Of a DNA stretch of 64,000 nt, positions 1 to 8,586 are shown in pieces. The position numbers were made by a program, and so were the translations under genes. Every line of letters starts with the position of its first letter. Position 1 is the first letter of the stretch. Origin of the DNA: Paractinoplanes lichenicola (lineage in GTDB: Bacteria > Actinomycetota > Actinomycetes > Mycobacteriales > Micromonosporaceae); the NCBI RefSeq assembly GCF_016785085.1, contig NZ_JAENHO010000010.1, positions 310,001-374,000 of the forward strand. Reading direction: 5' to 3'. The notes under the pieces were generated by a model. That model was not told the DNA's origin and ran no database searches. It saw nothing but the letters and a program-made list of their open reading frames with translations.

Positions 1-3000
1 CAGCCGAGCCCGCGTACGGGGAATTTGCCGCAGCCCTTGGCCAGCTCGAGGATGGACTGGAAGTCGTTGACGTCGCTGCCGTCGGCGTCGGTGTCCGTAC
101 GGGTGAAGAACGAGGTGGGCGGCAACTGCCGGTCGTCGCCGGCCACGATCACGGCGCTCGCCCGATAGAGGCAGTTGATCGCGTCGGCCGGGGCGATCTG
201 CGACGCCTCGTCAAAGACGACCACGTCGAACTCGAGGTCGGCCGGGAGGAACTGGCTCACCGCCAGGGGCGACATCAGGAAGCACGGCTTGCCGCTCTGC
301 ACGGTCTGCCGGGTGCGCCCGATCAGATCCCGTACGGCTAAATGACGGGTCTCCTTCATCCCCTCGCGCCGCAGCAACATCACCTCGGCGGGCACCCGCG
401 CCGCGGCCCGCCGCTGCTCGACCGCCGCCGCGATCGTGGCCGGGGCCTGCCCGGACAGTGCGGCGTCGAGCCCGCGGAACTCCTCGACCAGCCGGTCGCG
501 TTCGAGGCCGCCGATGGGGTGCAGCCGGTCGTCGTCGCGGATCACTGCGTCGGCCCACGCCGCCAGCAGCGCCCGGTGCAGGGCCGGGCGCACCTGGTCG
601 TCGGGCACCCCGGCGCTGACGGCGATCGCCTCCGTGGTGAGCACGCGCCGGGCCCGGTCGTACCCGAGCCACTGGTCCTGCCCGCCCGGATCGTCGAGCA
701 GCCCGGTCAGCAGCGCGCCGTCGTAGTCGTCGGTCAGCTCGCCGACCTCGGCCCGTCGCTCCGGCGCGAACGCGGCGACGACGGCGTCCCGCGCGTCCTC
801 CCACGCCCCGAAACGCTCGGTGAGGGCCGCGGCGCCGCCGTCCGAATGCAGCGCCGCGGCCTGCTCCCCGGTGAGCGGCCGGTCGATCCCCGACGTCAGC
901 CGCCGGGCCGCCCGCGCCCACATCACCGCCTCTTCCAGTGCGTCGTCGTGCACGGCGGCCACGCCCAGGCCGGCCACCGCGGTCGCGTAGTCGTCGGCCA
1001 GCACCCGCTCCTCGTCGGCCGCCACCCGGCGCAGGCGGGCCAGCTGCCGGGCCTCCTCCAGCCCGGCATCGCGGCCGAGTGCCCGTGCGAAGGCGTGCAG
1101 CGCGGCGGCCACCTCGAGCAGCGGGCCGAGCCGGTCCCGGCGGCGGGCGGCGGCGTCCTGCGGGGTGTCCGCGGCCGACTCGCGCCGGGCCAGGGCGCGA
1201 ACCCGGGCCGCCGTACGGGCCAGGCGCGGGTCGGGCACGGGCCGGCAGAGCTGGTCGGCGACGGCCGGCAACGCGTCGGGCGGGGTGCGCCGCATGATCT
1301 CGCCCGCCAGGTGCAGGGCCTCGTGCAGCGGGGCGTCGCCGCGCCAATATCGGCCGAGCAGGGGTCCGTACTGCTGCTCGGCCGCGGCCCGCTCGCGCAG
1401 CGCCCGCTGCCAGGCCACCGCGGCCCCGACGTGGGCGACGGCCTCGGCGGGCGACACCGACGCGTGCGCGTGCGCGGCCACCGCGTCCCAGTCCCGCCGG
1501 TACGCCCCCAGCAGCTTGCGCAGCCCGCGGTGCTCGTGGGCGAGCCGGTCGGCCAGCTGCTCCACCGGCTGCTCGACGATCCCGTCACGGAACCAGCGCC
1601 GGCACTCGGCCTCGGCCGCGGTGACCGCCTCGGTGCAGCGGCGCAGGGCGGCCGCGGCCACCGACACCCCGGCCAGCACGCCCGGCCCGAACCAGAACGG
1701 CTCCGGCCGGTGGGGGCGGGCGGCCAGCTCGGCCAGCTCGGCGAAGCGGGTCAGGTCGGCGAACGTGACCACGGCGGGCAGGCCGAGCCGGGCCACCGTC
1801 GCGGCGGCCTCCGCGCGCAGCTCGTCGAGGGCGTCGGCCTCCCCGGCCAACCGGCGTACGGTCTCCTCGGCGCCGGCCGCGGTCAGCGTGGGCGGTTCGA
1901 TCGCCGGCGGGTCGAGGTCGGGCAGCTCGTGCCACTCGACGCCGGCCGCCTCGCGGACCGCGGCCCGGGCCCGGCGCGCGTCGGCCAGCCGGCGGGAGCG
2001 GCGCTCGGCGGCCCGCCCGATCGGTTCCAGGCTGGGCGCGGTCAGCCAGTCGTCGGCCACCGCGGACGGCCGCCGGGCGGCGTGGGTGACCAGCATGGCC
2101 AGCGTCCCCGCCTGAGCCGGCCGGGTCGCGCCGAATGCCTCGGCGATTGTGGTGTGCTGCCGCGCCGCCCCGGCCAGCGCGTGCAGGGCCGACTGGGCCC
2201 GTCGCAGCGTCTCACCCAGCGGCGCCCGTTCGACGACCCCGCGCCAAGGGAACGTCTTCGGCTCGGCGGCGGCCCGGCGGCAGCGGGTCAGGTCGTCGGC
2301 CGCCTCGAGGGCGTCGTGGATCGCCTGCGGCGTCAGCTCGCGCGGCCGCTCGCACGGCACCGGGACCTCGGGCAGCTCGGTCAGGCGCGCGCAGTCGCCC
2401 AGCACCTCGTGCAGCGTACGGCCGAGCGGTTCGCGGCGCTCGTTCATCGCTGTCGCGTAGCCGTTCAGCAGGTCGCGTAGCTCGTCCAGGCGCTCCTGGT
2501 CGTGCTGGGCCGCCGGTTCGATCACCCTTGGCTCGAGGGAGGTGGCCAGCGCGCGGGCCACTTCCTTGCGGGTCGCCTTGTGGCTGTGCAGTTCCAGCAG
2601 GTACGGATCCAGGCCGACCGCGGCCAGGCGGTTGCGCACGACCTCGAGGGCGGCCGCCTTCTCGGAGACGAACAGGATTCGCTTCCCCGCGTGCAGGAGG
2701 CAGCCGATCAGGTTCGCGATCGTCTGCGACTTGCCTGTGCCGGGCGGGCCGTCGAGCACGAAACTCTGCCCGGCCAGGGCCGCTTCTACGCAGGCCCGCT
2801 GGGTCGCGTCGGCGTCGAGCACGAGCGGAAGATCTTCGCTTGTATACGACTCCCTAGGTTCCCACCCGCCACCCCTCCGCCCACCCGGGGAGATGCCTGA
2901 AGAACTTACAGCTGTCAAGTGGGGCTGAGCGGGTTGTCCACAGGCGGATTCGGCGCCCGTTCTCCCGGATGACGCACCACCGTCGCCGCCGCCGAGCGCA

Positions 3001-4058
3001 CCACCGTCGCCGCCGCCGAGCGCACCACCACTGCGGCCGGCGAGCGCACCACCACTGCCACCGCCGAGCGCACCACCACTGCCGCCGCCGAGCGCACCAC
3101 CACTGCCACCACCGAGCGCACCACCATTGCGGCCGGCGAGCGCACCACCACTGCCACCGGCGAGCACACCACCATTGCCACCGCCGAGCGCACTACCGTT
3201 GCGGCCGGCGAGCGCACCCTCGTTGCCGCCGCCGAACGCACCACCGTCGCCGCCGCGAATCGGGTCGCCGCTGCCGGCCACATCGACGGGCCCACCGCGC
3301 CGAGCATCGACGGGCTCGCCCACCGCACCCCCCGTCCCGCCGACGACCCCGGCCCGCCCCGCCAGCGCCTCCACCAGCGGATGCGCCACGATCCGGGCCT
3401 CGTTGTCGAGCAGGTCCCGATACATCGCCTCCTTGTGGAACGTGAACCGCGACAGCAGCACCGTCTCCTCGACGGCCCAGTCCCGGTTGTCCACGCACGA
3501 GCGGAGCGACGCCACGTACTCCCGCACGTCCAGCCCCGCCAGCCCGTCCACGCCCGGCATCGTGATGCCCATCCGCCGCAGCCGCAGGGCCAGTGCCGGG
3601 TTGACCACCGGGTCCTCGCCGCGCACCCGCAGCCGGGGCACGTCGGCCGGGCCCTGCGTCACCAGTTCGCCCGGCAGCAGCAGGATCGGGCTGGTCAGCG
3701 CCACGTCTTCCTCGTCGCGCCAGTGCAGCATCCCGATCGCCAGGTGCAGGGCGGCCACTCCCCGGTCGAGGAAGTCCTGGCGGGTCTTGCGTTGCAGCCG
3801 CCGCAGCTGGGCGCCGAGCGCGACGGCGGTCAAGCCGGTGCGGAACAGGCCGCCGGGTTCGGGCCGGGCGCCGGCGGGCAGGAAGCCGTAGTCGCGGTCG
3901 CCGCGCAGGGCGGAGACGATGTCGGGGGCGGCCGGGCCGGCGATCTCGAGGGTGCCGCTCGCGGTGGGGCGGAAGTTGAGCAGGCGGTTGCTCGCGTCCA
4001 GGTTGACCAGGCCGTCGCGCCATGCGCGTACGGCTGCTCTGGGCGTTTCGACCACCAT
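1..4058 (-). CDS. DUF4011-type superfamily 1 DNA/RNA helicase (C-terminus beyond window)
   Basis: The frame is open from an ATG at 4058 down to base 1, giving 1352 codons without a stop; the 3' end lies outside the window. The N-terminus (VNLDASNRLLNFRPTA, residues 18-33) matches the DUF4011 domain that precedes the ATPase in these large proteins. A Walker A motif GPPGTGKSQT lies near residues 437-446, motif II FDEASQI near 1282-1288, and motif III GDDRQLPPTSFF shortly after. The long stretch between motifs I and II is Arg/Ala/Leu-rich and probably a coiled-coil insertion. Residues about 268-362 are an octapeptide repeat (separate entry). Family members are ATP-dependent helicases, sometimes near defence genes; the role here is unknown. 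Convincing family call; function inferred. Confidence 0.88.
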   Translation of the reverse strand, partial: MVVETPRAAVRAWRDGLVNLDASNRLLNFRPTASGTLEIAGPAAPDIVSALRGDRDYGFLPAGARPEPGGLFRTGLTAVALGAQLRRLQRKTRQDFLDRGVAALHLAIGMLHWRDEEDVALTSPILLLPGELVTQGPADVPRLRVRGEDPVVNPALALRLRRMGITMPGVDGLAGLDVREYVASLRSCVDNRDWAVEETVLLSRFTFHKEAMYRDLLDNEARIVAHPLVEALAGRAGVVGGTGGAVGEPVDARRGGPVDVAGSGDPIRGGDGGAFGGGNEGALAGRNGSALGGGNGGVLAGGSGGALAGRNGGALGGGSGGALGGGSGGALGGGSGGALAGRSGGALGGGDGGALGGGDGGASSGRTGAESACGQPAQPHLTAVSSSGISPGGRRGGGWEPRESYTSEDLPLVLDADATQRACVEAALAGQSFVLDGPPGTGKSQTIANLIGCLLHAGKRILFVSEKAAALEVVRNRLAAVGLDPYLLELHSHKATRKEVARALATSLEPRVIEPAAQHDQERLDELRDLLNGYATAMNERREPLGRTLHEVLGDCARLTELPEVPVPCERPRELTPQAIHDALEAADDLTRCRRAAAEPKTFPWRGVVERAPLGETLRRAQSALHALAGAARQHTTIAEAFGATRPAQAGTLAMLVTHAARRPSAVADDWLTAPSLEPIGRAAERRSRRLADARRARAAVREAAGVEWHELPDLDPPAIEPPTLTAAGAEETVRRLAGEADALDELRAEAAATVARLGLPAVVTFADLTRFAELAELAARPHRPEPFWFGPGVLAGVSVAAAALRRCTEAVTAAEAECRRWFRDGIVEQPVEQLADRLAHEHRGLRKLLGAYRRDWDAVAAHAHASVSPAEAVAHVGAAVAWQRALRERAAAEQQYGPLLGRYWRGDAPLHEALHLAGEIMRRTPPDALPAVADQLCRPVPDPRLARTAARVRALARRESAADTPQDAAARRRDRLGPLLEVAAALHAFARALGRDAGLEEARQLARLRRVAADEERVLADDYATAVAGLGVAAVHDDALEEAVMWARAARRLTSGIDRPLTGEQAAALHSDGGAAALTERFGAWEDARDAVVAAFAPERRAEVGELTDDYDGALLTGLLDDPGGQDQWLGYDRARRVLTTEAIAVSAGVPDDQVRPALHRALLAAWADAVIRDDDRLHPIGGLERDRLVEEFRGLDAALSGQAPATIAAAVEQRRAAARVPAEVMLLRREGMKETRHLAVRDLIGRTRQTVQSGKPCFLMSPLAVSQFLPADLEFDVVVFDEASQIAPADAINCLYRASAVIVAGDDRQLPPTSFFTRTDTDADGSDVNDFQSILELAKGCGKFPVRGLG
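2973..3257 (-). repeat. 24-bp tandem repeat coding for a Gly-rich octapeptide linker in the helicase
   Basis: About eleven 24-bp units lie in phase with the helicase frame. Each encodes a variant of [AG]-G-x-[NSD]-G-G-A-L. Because 24 is a multiple of three, copy number can change without a frameshift. The repeat separates the DUF4011 domain from the helicase core and would form a flexible linker. The other frames here give His- or Pro-rich open frames, which are by-products. Confidence 0.85.
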
Positions 4059-4100
4059 GGTGTCGATTCCACCAAAGCAAGCCGGTCTGGCGCAGGATTA

Positions 4101-5111
4101 TCAGAAGTATCGCACTTCGTCCTCTTTGCGATAGTCGTTGATTTCGGCAAACCGGCCGGCGCCGACGTGGGTCACCCAGGCCGGGTTGCCGAGCAGCACC
4201 CGGCCCAGCGCGATCAGGTCGTATTCGCCCTGCTCGCGGCGTTCGAGCAGCTCGCGCAGGCGGGCCGAGGAGGCGAAGCCGCGGGTCAGCCCGATCGAGC
4301 CGACGGTGATCGAGGGCAGGCCGGTCAGGTGTTTGGCCCAGCCGGCCAGGTTGCGGTCGCTGCCGCCGAAGACCGGCTCCCAGAAGCGGCGCTGCGAGGC
4401 GTGCAGGACGTCGGCGCCGGCCGCGCGCAGCCCTTCGAGGATGGTGGCGAGCTCGGCGGGGGTCTCGGCGATGCGGGCGCTGTAGTCGCGCTCCTTGAAC
4501 TGCGAGAACCGGACGATCAGCGGCATGCACGAGGGGATCTCGGCCCGGATCGCCCGCACCACCTCGGCCGGGAAGTCGCGGTGGGCCAGCGTCGGGTTGG
4601 TCACCGGCCAGAGGAACTCGTCGAGCAGATATCCGTGGGCCGCGTGCACCTCGACGGCGTCGAACCCGGCCCGTACGGCGACCCGCGCGCTCTCGGCGTA
4701 CGCGGCAATGATGGTGTCGAAGTCGCGGCCGGTCATCGTCGCGGGGGTCCAGGACGGGTAGCCGTCGACGGGTTCGCGCTCGCTGCCGAGGTGCCACAGC
4801 TGCGCGGCGATCCGGCCGCCGGCCGCGTGCACCTCGCTGGTCACGTGCCGCCACCCGGCCCCGGCGGCGCCGGCGGTCAGGCGCGGCACGTCGGGCTGGT
4901 GACCGGCGCTGGGGTGGTCGACCAGCACGCCCTCGGTGATGATCAGGCCGACCCCGTTCTCGGCGCGGCGGCGGTAGTAGGCGGCGTTCTCCGCGGTCGG
5001 CACGCCCCGCGGCGACCGCTCGCGGGTCATCGGGGCCATCACGAACTGGCTGGTCAGCGGGAGTCCGGCCAGGGTGACCGGCTGGACGAGGGCGGCGGTG
5101 GCGGCTGTCAT
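4101..5111 (-). CDS. NADH:flavin oxidoreductase, Old Yellow Enzyme family
   Basis: A 336-residue TIM-barrel ene-reductase, normal length for the family. Residues near the N-terminus (FVMAPMTRERSPRGVPT) form the FMN-binding first strand; HAAHGYLLDEFLWP in the middle is the classic OYE signature; the C-terminal YDLIALGRVLLGNPAW binds FMN phosphate. These FMN enzymes reduce activated C=C bonds with NAD(P)H. The gene is divergent from a MerR regulator 60 bp away, with a MerR-type long-spacer promoter between. This suggests induction by the substrate or by an electrophile. No Shine-Dalgarno sequence is visible before the ATG, and the predicted transcription start falls at the ATG, so the mRNA may be leaderless. 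Physiological substrate unknown. Confidence 0.92.
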   Translation of the reverse strand: MTAATAALVQPVTLAGLPLTSQFVMAPMTRERSPRGVPTAENAAYYRRRAENGVGLIITEGVLVDHPSAGHQPDVPRLTAGAAGAGWRHVTSEVHAAGGRIAAQLWHLGSEREPVDGYPSWTPATMTGRDFDTIIAAYAESARVAVRAGFDAVEVHAAHGYLLDEFLWPVTNPTLAHRDFPAEVVRAIRAEIPSCMPLIVRFSQFKERDYSARIAETPAELATILEGLRAAGADVLHASQRRFWEPVFGGSDRNLAGWAKHLTGLPSITVGSIGLTRGFASSARLRELLERREQGEYDLIALGRVLLGNPAWVTHVGAGRFAEINDYRKEDEVRYF

Positions 5112-5117
5112 GCGATT

Positions 5118-5149
5118 ACGCTAGAACCTGACATCCGTGTAAGGGTCAA
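5118..5149 (-). promoter_or_regulatory. Predicted MerR-type promoter for the OYE gene
   Basis: On the minus strand TTGACC (5149-5144) and TAGCGT (5123-5118) are separated by 20 bp, the over-long spacer typical of MerR-activated promoters. The spacer carries an imperfect dyad (ACC.TTACA / TGTCA.GGT). The start of transcription would fall at or next to the OYE ATG at 5111. Confidence 0.5.
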
Positions 5150-5171
5150 GGCTTTTCCGGGAGGATTTCCG

Positions 5172-5516
5172 ATGCGGATCGGCGACCTGTCCGCGGCGAC
5201 CGGGGCGAGCGCCCGGAGCCTGCGCTACTACGAGGAGCAGGGCCTGCTGGCCAGCGCGCGCAGCGGCGGCGGGCAGCGGCACTATCCGGAGACTGCGGTC
5301 GAGCGGGTCTCGCTGATCCAGTCGCTGCTGTCGGCCGGGCTCAACAGCGCGACCATTCAGGACGTGCTCCCATGCATTAGCAACGAGGCCATCCGTACGC
5401 CGTGGCTCGCCGACCGGCTCACGTCCGAGCTGGAGCGGGTGACCAAGCAGATCGACGACCTGAACCGGACCCGCGACATCCTCGCCGGTCTGGTCGAGCA
5501 GTACCGGGTCGATTGA
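5172..5516 (+). CDS. MerR-family transcriptional regulator
   Basis: 114 residues. The N-terminal winged HTH is clear: MRIGDLSAATGASARSLRYY followed by EEQGLL, the MerR hallmark. The C-terminal half is a short dimerisation coiled coil (LTSELERVTKQIDDLNRTRDIL). Its effector domain is small and has no obvious metal-binding Cys cluster apart from one Cys (VLPCIS), so an organic inducer is more likely than a metal. A GGGAGGA ribosome site precedes the ATG at 5172. It is divergent from the OYE gene and probably controls it and itself from the shared 60-bp region. Confidence 0.9.
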   Translation: MRIGDLSAATGASARSLRYYEEQGLLASARSGGGQRHYPETAVERVSLIQSLLSAGLNSATIQDVLPCISNEAIRTPWLADRLTSELERVTKQIDDLNRTRDILAGLVEQYRVD

Positions 5517-5545
5517 CCACGGGCCCGGCTGGGCATGTGGGGCCA

Positions 5546-6694
5546 ATGCCCGATGCGATGGAAGCCGTACGCAGACTGCTCGACCTGCGGCATCGGGGAC
5601 GCGCCGAGGATCTGCCCGCCCTGCTGCACGACGCGGCCCCGCTGCTGGGTGCGGCGACGGCCACGGTCCTGCTCGTTGACTACGGGCAGTTGAAGCTGTT
5701 CCCCCTGCGCGGCCGCGACATCACCGGGGTCGCCCCGATCCCCGTCGACGGAACCCCGGCCGGCGAGGCCTTCACCACCGCGCGGGTGACCACCTCGGAC
5801 GAGTGTGTGTGGCTGCCGCTGCTGCACGGCGCGGAACGGCTGGGCGTGCTCGAGCTGCGCACCCGGGCCGCCGACCTGGACCAGCTGGAGGTGATCGCGG
5901 CGCTGGTGGCGGAGCTGATCGCGAGCCGCCGCGGCTACGGCGACGCGGTCGAGCACACCCGCCGGCGCGAGCCGATGCAGCTGGCGGCCGAGATCATCTG
6001 GAATCAGCTGCCGCCGCTGACGTTCGCGGTGGACGGCACGATGGTCACGGCCGTCCTCGAGCCCTGCTACGACGTGGGCGGGGACGCGTTCGACTACGCG
6101 GCGAACGGGGACGTGCTGCACGTCGGGCTGTTCGACACGGTCGGGCACGGCATCGCGGCCAGCGCGCTCACCACGCTGACACTGAACACGTATCGCAACG
6201 CGCGACGCTCCGGGCTGGGCCTGACCGACACGTACCAGTCGATCGACAAGTGGATCCGGGCGCAGTATCCGGGCAGTTTCGTGACCGCGATCCTGGCCGA
6301 GCTGGACACGGCGACCGGGCTCTATCGGCGGATCAGCGCGGGCCATCCGGCGGAGCTGCTGCTGCGCGACGGCAAGCCACGGGCGGGGCTGCCCACGCCG
6401 ACGGCACTGCCGCTGGGGCTGGGCAACATGCTAGCCCGGGCCCCGCGCGTGACGACCGAGCAGCTCACGCCGGGTGACGCGCTGGTGCTCTACACCGACG
6501 GGATCACCGAGGCGCGGGACCGTACGGGGGCGCTGTTCGGACTCGATCGGCTGACTTCCTTCATCACCGAGCAGCTGGCCCTGGGGCTGCCGTCGCCCGA
6601 GGTGATGCGCCGCCTGATCCACACGATCGTCAGCTATGAGCAGGGCGAACTCCGCGACGACGCCAGCGCCGCGATGATCCGCTGGCGGGCGTGA
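5546..6694 (+). CDS. PP2C-type (SpoIIE/RsbU-like) serine phosphatase with GAF-like N-terminus
   Basis: 382 residues from the ATG at 5546. Residues about 15-145 look like a small GAF-type sensor domain. Residues about 170-380 form the PPM/SpoIIE phosphatase with YDVGGDAFDYA, FDTVGHGIAASA, SAGHPAELLL, LYTDGITEARD and the terminal RDDASAAMI, which supply the metal-binding Asp residues. Proteins of this kind dephosphorylate STAS anti-anti-sigma factors and so release sigma factors. A STAS protein is encoded 48 kb away in this window, but no partner is adjacent. An alternative GTG lies three codons upstream (5537). Confidence 0.9.
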   Translation: MPDAMEAVRRLLDLRHRGRAEDLPALLHDAAPLLGAATATVLLVDYGQLKLFPLRGRDITGVAPIPVDGTPAGEAFTTARVTTSDECVWLPLLHGAERLGVLELRTRAADLDQLEVIAALVAELIASRRGYGDAVEHTRRREPMQLAAEIIWNQLPPLTFAVDGTMVTAVLEPCYDVGGDAFDYAANGDVLHVGLFDTVGHGIAASALTTLTLNTYRNARRSGLGLTDTYQSIDKWIRAQYPGSFVTAILAELDTATGLYRRISAGHPAELLLRDGKPRAGLPTPTALPLGLGNMLARAPRVTTEQLTPGDALVLYTDGITEARDRTGALFGLDRLTSFITEQLALGLPSPEVMRRLIHTIVSYEQGELRDDASAAMIRWRA

Positions 6695-6779
6695 TTCCCA
6701 GGGAACGGCCAGCGTGGTCACAGGGAGTGCTGGACTTGACCACTTATCGTGGGAGAGGAGCCAGCCAAGGAGGCAAACG

Positions 6780-6998
6780 TTGAGCGGTTCCGTCAAGAGG
6801 TTCCTGCTGTCGATGCTCGCGTCGAAGTTGAACAAGCGGGGTCATCACGGCGGTTACGGCCACGGCGCGTACGGGCATCCCGGCGCCTACGGACACCCGG
6901 GTTACGGCCATCACGGGCATTACCGTCACCACGGGCACTATCGCCACCACGGACATTATCGGCACCACGGGCACTACAAGCGCCGCCGCCTCTGGTAA
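6780..6998 (+). CDS. Small His/Tyr/Gly-rich repeat protein
   Basis: 72 residues, starting at TTG 6780, five bases after a perfect AAGGAGG ribosome site; this SD decides the start over upstream codons. A basic amphipathic head (MSGSVKRFLLSMLASKLNKR) is followed by GYGHGAYGHPGAYGHP and then repeated HHGHYR units, ending KRRRLW. No cysteine and no signal peptide. The spacing of His suggests divalent-metal binding (Ni, Zn or Cu), or a basic condensate-forming peptide; both are inference. It stands alone and is followed by two strong hairpins. I recognise no named family. Confidence 0.72.
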   Translation: MSGSVKRFLLSMLASKLNKRGHHGGYGHGAYGHPGAYGHPGYGHHGHYRHHGHYRHHGHYRHHGHYKRRRLW

Positions 6999-7030
6999 AG
7001 CGCGGCCGAAGCGGGTAGTCCTGAATAGAG

Positions 7031-7078
7031 CAGGGGCCGTCCGTCCGCTGTCCCCCGGCTTCGGACGGGCGTGCCCTG
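7031..7078 (+). terminator. Hairpin after the His-rich mini-gene
   Basis: CAGGG and CCCTG at the base, and CGTCCGTCCG (7038-7047) pairing with CGGACGGGCG (7062-7071), give a long GC stem. There is no T-run, so it may be a processing or pausing structure rather than a true terminator. Confidence 0.45.
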
Positions 7079-7084
7079 ACACCT

Positions 7085-7118
7085 CCCCGGTGCGCAGCGC
7101 CAGCGCGCACCGGGGTTT
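7085..7118 (+). terminator. Rho-independent terminator
   Basis: Perfect 11-bp stem CCCCGGTGCGC (7085-7095) with GCGCACCGGGG (7105-7115), a 9-nt loop, followed by TTT. It separates the His-rich mini-gene from the downstream acetyltransferase. Confidence 0.8.
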
Positions 7119-7171
7119 CCTTGTCGAAGAGCCCGAAACGGGAACGACAAAGGCCCGGCCCGGCGGTCACA

Positions 7172-8050
7172 ATGATCGCCATGCATCTGACCCCCCTCAC
7201 CGACCCCGCCCGCCGCGGCCGGCTCGCCTGGCTGGCCGCGGACGATGACGGGCGTCCGCTCGGCACGGCCTTCCTGTGGCTGCCCACGGTGGGGCGTCGG
7301 GCCGACGTGCAGATCCACGTGCACCCCGCGGAGCGACGGCACGGGGTCGGCACACGCCTGCTGGAGGCGCTGACGGCCACGGCGGCCGAGCACGACATGC
7401 ACACGCTGCTGTTCGAGCCGGTCCGGCCGGGCGAGGACGGGTTCTGTGTCGCGCGCGGCCTGCGGCTGGTGCTCGCGCTGACATACACGCGCCTGACCCT
7501 GCGCGACGCCAGTCCCGTCGAGACGCCGGTGCCCGGCTATCGGCTCACGCACTGGGAGGGCACGGTTCCGGCCGAGCTCGCCGAGACGTTCGCCCGGGCC
7601 CGGCCCGCGATGGACGACATGCCGATGGGCGACGCCGCCTACGAGCCGGAGCCGTGGGACGTCGCCCGCCTGCACATGATCGCCGGCGCGGTGGCCCAGC
7701 GCGGCGAGACGCTGTGCACGACCGCCGCGCTCGGCCCGGACGGCGAGATCGCGGGCTTCACCGAGCTGGTGATCCCGGCGTCCGGGACGGGCGACGCCCA
7801 GCATTACGGCACCGGGGTGCTGCCCGCGCATCGCGGCCACGGGCTGGCCCGCTGGATGAAGGCCGCGCAGATCTCCCTCGTACGGGAAAGGTTTCCCCGC
7901 CTCGAGGGCCTGCTGGCCGACACCGCGGACAGCAACGTCGCGATGCGCCGCACCAACGAGTCGCTCGGTTACGTGCCGACCCACCGCAGCCTGCTCTATC
8001 AGCTCGAGCTGGCTACAGCAGGCTCCCCCACAGCGGCGCGGACGGCGTGA
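7172..8050 (+). CDS. Double GNAT-domain N-acetyltransferase
   Basis: 292 residues from ATG 7172 (an ATG at 7181 is equally possible). Two GNAT folds in tandem: the first has the acetyl-CoA loop VHPAERRHGVGTRLLEAL (residues about 47-65). The second has GTGVLPAHRGHGLARWMKA and the closing N..M...N..LGY element (NVAMRRTNESLGYVPTHR). Such two-domain GNATs include aminoglycoside and mycothiol-type acetyltransferases; the acceptor here cannot be named. The 3' end overlaps the convergent HNH gene by 38 bp. Confidence 0.85.
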   Translation: MIAMHLTPLTDPARRGRLAWLAADDDGRPLGTAFLWLPTVGRRADVQIHVHPAERRHGVGTRLLEALTATAAEHDMHTLLFEPVRPGEDGFCVARGLRLVLALTYTRLTLRDASPVETPVPGYRLTHWEGTVPAELAETFARARPAMDDMPMGDAAYEPEPWDVARLHMIAGAVAQRGETLCTTAALGPDGEIAGFTELVIPASGTGDAQHYGTGVLPAHRGHGLARWMKAAQISLVRERFPRLEGLLADTADSNVAMRRTNESLGYVPTHRSLLYQLELATAGSPTAARTA

Positions 8051-8450
8051 CCCGCAGCGGCATGCGCGCCTCGGCCGGCGTGCGGTCGCCCTTACGCTGG
8101 TTGCAGGCGTAACAGGCGGCGACCGTGTTGAGCCAACTGTTGGCGCCGCCGCGCGAGCGGGGCAGCACGTGGTCGATGGTGGAGGCCGCGCGGCCGCAGT
8201 AGGCGCAGCGCCGCCCGTCGCGCAGCATCACGCCGGCCCGCGACCAGCCCGGGCCGCGGCTGTGGCGCCAGCGAGTGACCACGTACGACACCAGGCGGAC
8301 CACGGTCGGGACGGGCCAGACGCCGATCACCCGATCGGGCTGCGCCTCGTGCACCTCGGCCACCTGCCGCACCAGCATCCGTACGGCGTGCCGCAGGCTC
8401 ACCCGGTGCAGCGGCCCCAGGTCGGCGTTGAGAACGAGCACATCGCTCAC
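8013..8450 (-). CDS. HNH endonuclease domain protein
   Basis: 145 residues from GTG 8450, preceded by GGGAGGTGA. The C-terminal half carries a McrA-like HNH: CAYCGR, TIDHVLPRSRGG, then NTVAACYACNQRKGDRTP, with two CxxC pairs for structural zinc and the DH pair for catalysis. The N-terminal part (LVLNADLGPLHRVSLRHAV) is that of the widespread small actinobacterial HNH proteins. Probably a DNA endonuclease or repair-associated nuclease; no methyltransferase is nearby. Convergent with the GNAT gene. Confidence 0.9.
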   Translation of the reverse strand: MSDVLVLNADLGPLHRVSLRHAVRMLVRQVAEVHEAQPDRVIGVWPVPTVVRLVSYVVTRWRHSRGPGWSRAGVMLRDGRRCAYCGRAASTIDHVLPRSRGGANSWLNTVAACYACNQRKGDRTPAEARMPLRVTPSAPLWGSLL

Positions 8451-8555
8451 CGGGTCACCTCCCTCTACGACCGGTCAGGTGATCTATACGGTAGGGACGG
8501 CGACAAACAGGGACAACGCATTATCCGGGCATCGGGGCAAACCTTCCCCGGAAAG

Positions 8556-8580
8556 ATCGCCTCAGGCCGCCGGAGGCGAT
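8556..8580 (+). promoter_or_regulatory. Hairpin masking the GH5 ribosome-binding site
   Basis: ATCGCCTC (8556-8563) pairs with GAGGCGAT (8573-8580). The right arm contains the GGAGG that is 10 nt upstream of the GH5 ATG, so folding would block ribosome entry. The same palindrome could be a repressor operator. Confidence 0.4.
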
Positions 8581-8586
8581 ATATAG

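Noticed and set aside
2969..3445. His/Arg/Cys repeat protein on the plus strand
   Set aside because: It is the complement of the Gly-rich octapeptide region of the helicase, which is in phase with strong helicase motifs.
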